A stretch of DNA of 64,000 nt from Paragorgia papillata. Its lineage: Eukaryota; Cnidaria; Anthozoa; Scleralcyonacea; Coralliidae. A model generated the notes under the pieces. That model was not told the origin of the DNA. It searched no databases and was given only the letters and a program-made list of their open reading frames with translations. Each line of letters opens with the position of its first letter. Position 1 is the stretch's first letter. The stretch spans positions 1,031,001 to 1,095,000 of the forward strand of contig JAWNZC010000421.1 in NCBI GenBank assembly GCA_035771165.1. Reading direction: 5' to 3'. Made by a program: the position numbers and the translations under genes. Shown piece after piece: positions 58,003-64,000 of this stretch.

Positions 58003-58190
58003 AGAAATAGAAAATGGATGCCCTGTGTTTATATAACCTGATGCAAACACTCGAGTGAGTTGGGAGAATTCGAAAGTACTTATGTAAACCCTCGCCTACG
58101 GCTCGGGTTCACATAAACTTTAGAATTCTCCCAACTCACACTCGTGTTTGCATCAGGCTATATAAACACGGGCGGCCATTTTCTATTTCT
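58003..58190. mobile_element. long fold-back element with CTCGCCTACGGCTCGG loop
   Basis: The left arm (AGAAATAGAAAATGG...CTGATGCAAACACTCG) pairs over about 85 nt with the right arm (CGTGTTTGCATCAGGC...CCATTTTCTATTTCT). The centre 58091-58106 is the inverse of the GAGGCGTAGCCGAG loop at 18027. A partial arm copy (CCGTGTTTATATCAGGCTAT) lies upstream near 57918. The DNA at 58191-58700 shows no supported gene. Confidence 0.9.
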
Positions 58191-58705
58191 TAAATATTGT
58201 ACGAATTCGAAGCTGGTCAAAGAGCAACACTATTTTCGAAGCAAGACAATATTGCTGATACAAATGGCAAGTATTTTTAACATGACTTATAGTAAACTTG
58301 CAAGTGTGATCTACCACAGTTTTTGTGCGTTATACAGAATGATTGAAGAGTTGACAAAAGGTTTTCAACTCGTTGGGCGATTTATCGAGTCAGGCGACTC
58401 AGGCCAACACGTAAACTGTTTATGAATTAGGACCGTCTTCAAGTGACAAACATTACTCTTCGGAAGACAAACAATTATCTTTGGAGGAAACTTACAAGTA
58501 TATACTTCACAACCGGTAGCATCATTTTTTATTTTTAATGCAATCAAGTTTATTAGCAGTATAGTACACACATGTACTCATTGACATCGACTGCTTGATG
58601 TATGAAGTATCTAAATAGCCATGATCTGCCCCACGATATCTTTTTAATATCAAGGGATTGACCTTTCATCTCATTCGCTTATTTAAACATTAACTGAGCT
58701 GGATC

Positions 58706-59017
58706 ATAGTTAATAGAAAATATACATGGTTTGGAAGTTCAACAAAAGCCATTGTTTTATGTTTTTGTTCAGGTTTATGGAAATTTGTGCACTTTCACGG
58801 TTACTGAACATATTGTGTTTTCTGTATAATGAAGCAATCATCCAATAGCAACGTTTGGGTTCAATCACTCAACCGTACTGTTTAAATATTAATAAAGCTA
58901 AAACAAAGGATTTATGTACCTTCATGTACCTTTCAACATGAGTCATAGCTTGTTTGTTAACAGCTTTGAAGTTTGCCAGGTTTCCAAACCATGTATATTT
59001 TCTATTAACTATGGCTG
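58706..59017. mobile_element. MITE-like element related to 14302-14602
   Basis: CATAGTTAATAGAAAATATA with CATGGTTTGGAA at the left is matched by its inverse at 58981-59017. The interior is the inverse of 14450-14602. About 310 bp, non-coding. Confidence 0.75.
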
Positions 59018-59111
59018 AATTAATTGACGCTTCCCAAATTTGCTTCAATGGGTGTGAACAATGGTGAATAATAATATTAAATAGTGAAAGCAAATTTGGG
59101 AGTGTCTTTTA

Positions 59112-59273
59112 GGGCCTGTTTACAAGGAGGTAGAGTTATCCTAGCACCCAGGTTACCCTAGCATACTTATAAACACAACAAACAAAAAAACAAGCAATGT
59201 ACGAGAGCTAGGGTAACTGGGGTGCAACGGTAACCTGGGTGCTAGGGTAACACTACCCCCTTGTAAACAGGCC
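59112..59273. mobile_element. Harbinger-type MITE, 162 bp, TTA target duplication
   Basis: Ends GGGCCTGTTTACAAGGAGGT and inverse CCCCCTTGTAAACAGGCC, with longer pairing through CTAGCACCCAGGTTACC. TTA is duplicated at 59109-59111 and 59274-59276. No coding. Confidence 0.92.
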
Positions 59274-59330
59274 TTAAGCTAATTTTGGCGCACATACATG
59301 TACGCATAGCGTACGTTTTGTTTGACCTTA

Positions 59331-60400
59331 TTTTAAACGTTGAAAAAATGGCCAAAATCGGTCAAAAAGTAAAGGCTAACCCCTTTACTTTTTGACCGAT
59401 TTTGGCCATTTTTTCAACTTTTGAAATAAGGCTAAAATATGCATATTTAGCACAAATAAGGCCGTTTTGTTGCTCTAGAAGCCAAAAAAGGTTTTATTTG
59501 GGATAAATTATCGTTTTTTGACCTAATTTTAAAGACTGAAAAAATGGTCAAAATCGGTCAAAAAGTAAAGGGGTTAGCCTTTACTTTTTGACCGATTTTA
59601 GCCATTTTTCAACGTTTAAAATAAGGTGAAAAAACGATAATTTAGCGCAAATAAAGCTTTTTTTTTGGCTTCTAGAGCAACAAAGACTTCATTTGTGCGA
59701 AATATGCATATTTTAGCCTTATTTCAAAAGTTGAAAAAATGGCCAAAATCGGTCAAAAAGTAAAGGGGTTAGCCTTTACTTTTTGACCGATTTTGGCCAT
59801 TTTTTCAGCCTTTAAAATTACGTCAAAAAACGACAATTTAGCCAAAATCAAGGCTTTTTTTGGCTTCTAGAGCAACAAAAAGGCTTTATTTGTACTAAAT
59901 ATGCATATTTTAGCCCTATTTCAAATGTTGAAAAAATGGTCAAAATCGGTCAAAAAGTAAAGGGATTAGCCTTTAATTTTTGACCGATTTTGTCCATTTT
60001 TTCAGCCTTTAAAATTAGGTCAAAAAAAGATAATTTAGCCCAAATAAAGCCTTTTTTGGCTTCTAGAGCAACAAAAAGGCTTTATTTGTACTAAATATGC
60101 ATATTTTCGCCTTATTTCAAAGGTTGAAAAAATGGTCAAAACCGGTCAAAAAGTAAAGGGGTTAGCCTTTACTTTTTGACCGATTTTGGCCATTTTTTCA
60201 GCCTTTAAAATTACGTCAAAAAATGATAATTTAGCCCAAATAAAGCCTTTTTTGGCTTCTAGAGCAACAAAAAGGCTTTATTTGTGCTAAATATGCATAT
60301 TTTAGCCTTATTTCAAAAGTTGAAAAATGGCCAAAATCGGTCAAAAAGTAAAGGCTAACCCCTTTACTTTTTGACCGATTTTGACCCATAAAAGCTAAAA
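59331..60400. repeat. satellite array 2, about 195-bp unit, about 6 copies
   Basis: Units centre on a hairpin of about 24-bp arms (AAAATCGGTCAAAAAGTAAA and inverse) near 59370, 59570, 59765, 59960, 60157 and 60350. The whole unit is close to a large palindrome. Other words: ATGCATATTTTAGCC, GGCTTCTAGAGCAACAAA. The core equals that of the 173-bp satellite. Confidence 0.92.
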
Positions 60401-62222
60401 AAGTAAAGTGGTTTATCTCATTAAAAATTGAATGGATTGTTCTACTTTTTTCAGTGGTTATTCCATAGTTGGTGTGCTATACAATGAACTAAAATATTTA
60501 GCCTTACTTTCAAAGTTGAAAAATGGCCAAAATCGGTCAAAAAGTAAAGGCTAACCCCTTTACTTTTTGACCGATTTTGACCATAAAAAGTAAAAAAGAA
60601 AACTGGTTTATCTCATTAAAAATTGAATGGATTGTTTACTTTTTTCAGTGGTTATTCCATAGTTGGTGTGCTTTACAATAAACTAAAATATTTAGCCTTA
60701 CTTCCAAAGTTGAAAAATGGCCAAAATCGGTCAAAAAGTAAAGGCTAACCCCTTTACTTTTTGACCGATTTTGACCATAAAAAGTAAAAAGTAAACTGGT
60801 TTATCTCATTAAAAATTGAATGGATTGTTCTACTTTTTTCAGTGGTTATTCCATAGTTGGTGTGCTATACAATAAACTAAAATATTTAGCCTTACTTCCA
60901 AAGTTGAAAAATGGCCAAAATCGGTCAAAAAGTAAAGGCTAACCCCTTTACTTTTTGACCGATTTTGACCATAAAAAGTAAAAAAGTAAACTGGTTTATC
61001 TCATTAAAATTGAATGGATTGTTCTACTTTTTTCAGTGGTTATTCCATAGTTGGTGTGCTATACAATGAACTAAAATATTTAGCCTTACTTCCAAAGTTG
61101 AAAAATGGCCAAAATCGGTCAAAAAGTAAAGGCTAACCCCTTTACTTTTTGACCGATTTTTGACCATAAAAAGTAAAAAAGTAAACTGGTTTATCTCATT
61201 AAAATTGAATGGATTGTTCTACTTTTTTCAGGGGTTATTCCATAGTTGGGTGCTATACAATGAACTAAAATATTTAGCCTTACTTCCAAAGTTGAAAAAT
61301 GGCCAAAATCGGTCAAAAAGTAAAGGCTAACCCCTTTACTTTTTGACCGATTTTGACCATAAAAAGTATAAAAGTAAACTGGTTTATCTCATTAAAAATT
61401 GAATGGATTGTTCTACTTTTTTCAGTGGTTATTCAATAGTTGGTGTGCTATACAATGAACTAAAATATTTAGCCTTGCTTCCAAAGTTGAAAAATAGCCA
61501 AAATCGGTCAAAAAGTAAAGGCTAACCCCTTTACTTTTTGACCGATTTTGACCATAAAAAGTAAAAAAAGTGATTGGTTTATCTCATTAAAAATTGAATG
61601 GATTGTTCTACTTTTTTCAGTGGTTATTCCATAGTTGGTTTGCTATACAATGAACTAAAATATTTAGCCTTACTTCCAAAGTTGAAAAATGGCCAAAATC
61701 GGTCAAAAAGTAAAGGCTAACCCCTTTACTTTTTGACCGATTTTGACCGAAAAAAGTAGACTGGTTTATCTCATTAAAAATTGAATGGATTGTTCTACTT
61801 TTTTCAGTGGTTATTCCATAGTTGGTTTGCTATACAATGAACTAAAATATTTAGCCTTACTTCCAAAGTTGAAAAATGGCCAAAATCGGTCAAAAAGTAA
61901 AGGCTAACCCCTTTACTTTTTGACCGATTTTGACCATAAAAAGTAAAAAAGTAAACTGGTTTATCTCATTAAAAATTGAATGGATTGTTCTACTTTTTTC
62001 ATTGGTTATTCCATAGTTGGTGTGCTATACAATAAACTAAAATATTTAGCCTTACTTCCAAAGTTGAAAAATGGCCAAAATCGGTAAAAAAGTAAAGGCT
62101 AACCCCTTTACTTTTTGACCGATTTTGACCATAAAAAGTAAAAAAGTAAACGGGTTTATCTCATTAAAAATTGAATGGATTGTTCTAACTTTTTTCAGTG
62201 GTTATTCCATAGTTGGTGTCCT
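60401..62222. repeat. satellite array 3, about 193-bp unit, about 9-10 copies
   Basis: The same hairpin core as array 2, always with loop GGCTAACCCC, but a new spacer: CTGGTTTATCTCATTAAAA, TTGAATGGATTGTTCTACTT, CAGTGGTTATTCCATAGTTG, TGTGCTATACAATGAACTAA. Cores fall every 190-196 bp from 60554 to 62101. Copies are very similar, suggesting recent spread. Confidence 0.95.
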
Positions 62223-64000
62223 TAAAATTAAAAAAAAAAAATAATTCCCTTGGTAATTAAAAAAAATATGAAAAATTAATTCCCTTGGGAATTACTAATG
62301 AGAATTTGATTTCCTTTAAAATTTAAAAAAAAAATATTAATTCCCTGGGAATTAAAAAAATATGAAAATTTAATTTCCCTTGGGAATTACTAATGAGAAT
62401 TTGATTTCCTTTAAAATTTAAAAAAAAATATTAATTCCCTTGGGAATTAAAAAAATATGAAAATTTAATTCCCTTGGGAATTACTAATGAGAATTTGATT
62501 TCCTATAAAATTTAAAAAAAATATTAATTCCCTTGGGAATTAAAAAAATATGAAAATTTAATTCCCTTGGGAATTACTAATGAGAATTTGATTTCCCTTA
62601 AAATTTAAAAAAAAAATTAATTCCCTTGGGAATTAAAAAAATATGAAAATTTAATTCCCTTGGGAATTACTAATGAGAATTTGATTTCCTTTAAAATTTA
62701 AAAAAAAATATTAATTCCCTTGGGAATTTAAAAAATATGAAAATTTAATTCCCTTGGGAATTACTAATGAGAATTTGATTTCCTTTAAAATTTAAAAAAA
62801 ATATTAATTCCCTTGGGAATTAAAAAAATATGAAAATTTAATTCCCTTGGGAATTACTAATGAGAATTTGATTTCCTTTAAAATTTAAAAAAAAAATTAA
62901 TTCCCTTGGGAATTAAAAAAATATGAAAATTTAATTCCCTTGGGAATTACTAATGAGAATTTGATTTCCTTTAAAATTTAAAAAAAAATATTAATTCCCT
63001 TGGGAATTAAAAAAATATGAAAATTTAATTCCCTTGGGAATTACTAATGAGAATTTGATTTCCTTTAAAATTTAAAAAAAATATTAATTCCCTTGGGAAT
63101 TAAAAAAATATGAAAATTTAATTCCCTTGGGAATTACTAATGAGAATTTTGATTTCCTTTAAAATTTAAAAAAAATATTAATTCCCTTGGGAATTAAAAA
63201 AATATGAAAATTTAATTCCCTTGGGAATTACTAATGAGAATTTGATTTTCCTTTAAAATTTAAAAAAAAAAATTAATTCCCTTGGGAATTAAAAAAATAT
63301 GAAAATTTAAGTCCCTTGGGAATTACTAATGAGAATTTGATTTCCTTTAAAATTTAAAAAAAAAATTAATTCCCTTGGGAATTAAAAAAATATGAAAATT
63401 TAATTTCCCTTGGGAATTACTAATGAGAATTTGATTTCCTTTAAAATTTAAAAAAAATATTAATTCCCTTGGGAATTAAAAAAATATGAAAATTTAATTC
63501 CCTTGGGAATTACTAATGAGAATTTGATTTCCTTTAAAATTTAAAAAAAAAAATTAATTCCCTTGGGAATTAAAAAAATATGAAAATTTAATTCCCTTGG
63601 GAATTACTAATGAGAATTTGATTTTCCTTTAAAATTTAAAAAAAATATTAATTCCCTTGGGAATTAAAAAAATATGAAAATTTAATTCCCTTGGGAATTA
63701 CTAATGAGAATTTGATTTCCTTTAAAATTTAAAAAAAATATTAATTCCCTTGGGAATTAAAAAAATATGAAAATTTAATTCCCTTGGGAATTACTAATGA
63801 GAATTTGATTTCCTTTAAAATTTAAAAAAAATATTAATTCCCTTGGGAATTAAAAAAATATGAAAATTTAATTCCCTTGGGAATTACTAATGAGAATTTG
63901 ATTTCCTTTAAAATTTAAAAAAAAAATATTAATTCCCTTGGGAATTAAAAAAAATATGAAAATTTAATTCCCTTGGGAATTACTAATGAGAATTTGATTT
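62223..64000. repeat. satellite array 4, about 93-bp unit, about 19 copies, runs off the window
   Basis: Each unit holds two AATTCCCTTGGGAATT dyads separated by AAAAAAATATGAAAATTT, then ACTAATGAGAATTTGATTTC and CTTTAAAATTTAAAAAAA. The ACTAATGAG word recurs at 62293, 62389, 62483, 62576 and so on. Unrelated in sequence to arrays 1-3. No coding. Confidence 0.97.

Noticed and set aside
62223..64000. CRISPR-like array
   Set aside because: Regular palindromic repeats, but the sequence between them is also repeated, so there are no unique spacers, and the context is eukaryotic.

Overview
The window looks like nuclear DNA from a cnidarian, most likely an anthozoan such as a stony coral or sea anemone. 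This is an inference from a spliced animal MCTP gene, a Penelope-like retroelement with a GIY-YIG domain, a Crypton-like fragment, 5S/tRNA-derived SINEs and many small fold-back DNA transposons. Nothing suggests a prokaryote: all 16 introns of the main gene are GT-AG, and no operons are seen.

Layout. 1-3568: intergenic and promoter side of the gene, with simple repeats, fold-back elements and one 43-bp tandem repeat. 3569-19833 (+): one complete gene of 17 coding exons (808 codons including stop, 807 residues) encoding a multiple C2 and transmembrane domain protein (MCTP). It has a basic N-terminus, three C2 domains that keep their acidic calcium loops, and two C-terminal hydrophobic segments. 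Reading phase closes at every junction and the gene ends in TAA. Its introns hold (GGAA)n and (CTTC)n microsatellites, a 9-bp-TSD MITE present twice, a 5S-type SINE, a tRNA-type SINE and several fold-backs. 19834-22700: intergenic, with a 21-bp minisatellite. 22713-23430 (+): broken Crypton/DUF3504-type fragment. 23659-26290 (-): 5'-truncated Penelope-like element, frameshifted twice and interrupted by a hAT-like element (8-bp TSD) and a Harbinger-like element (3-bp TSD).

26835-57603: about 31 kb of uninterrupted AT-rich satellite, monomer about 173 bp, roughly 175 copies, with local higher-order periodicity. It is bounded on both sides by a short inverted sequence. 57604-59330: unique DNA with fold-backs and a Harbinger-type MITE. 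59331-62222: two further satellites (about 195 and 193 bp) that share the 173-bp satellite's core. 62223-64000: an unrelated 93-bp satellite with two palindromes per unit, running off the end.

The window therefore shows one ordinary conserved gene next to a large satellite domain. The most notable signal is the set of related satellites built around an inverted-repeat core, whose loop occurs in both orientations. No protein-coding system was found in the satellite half; the open frames there are by-products of the repeat.
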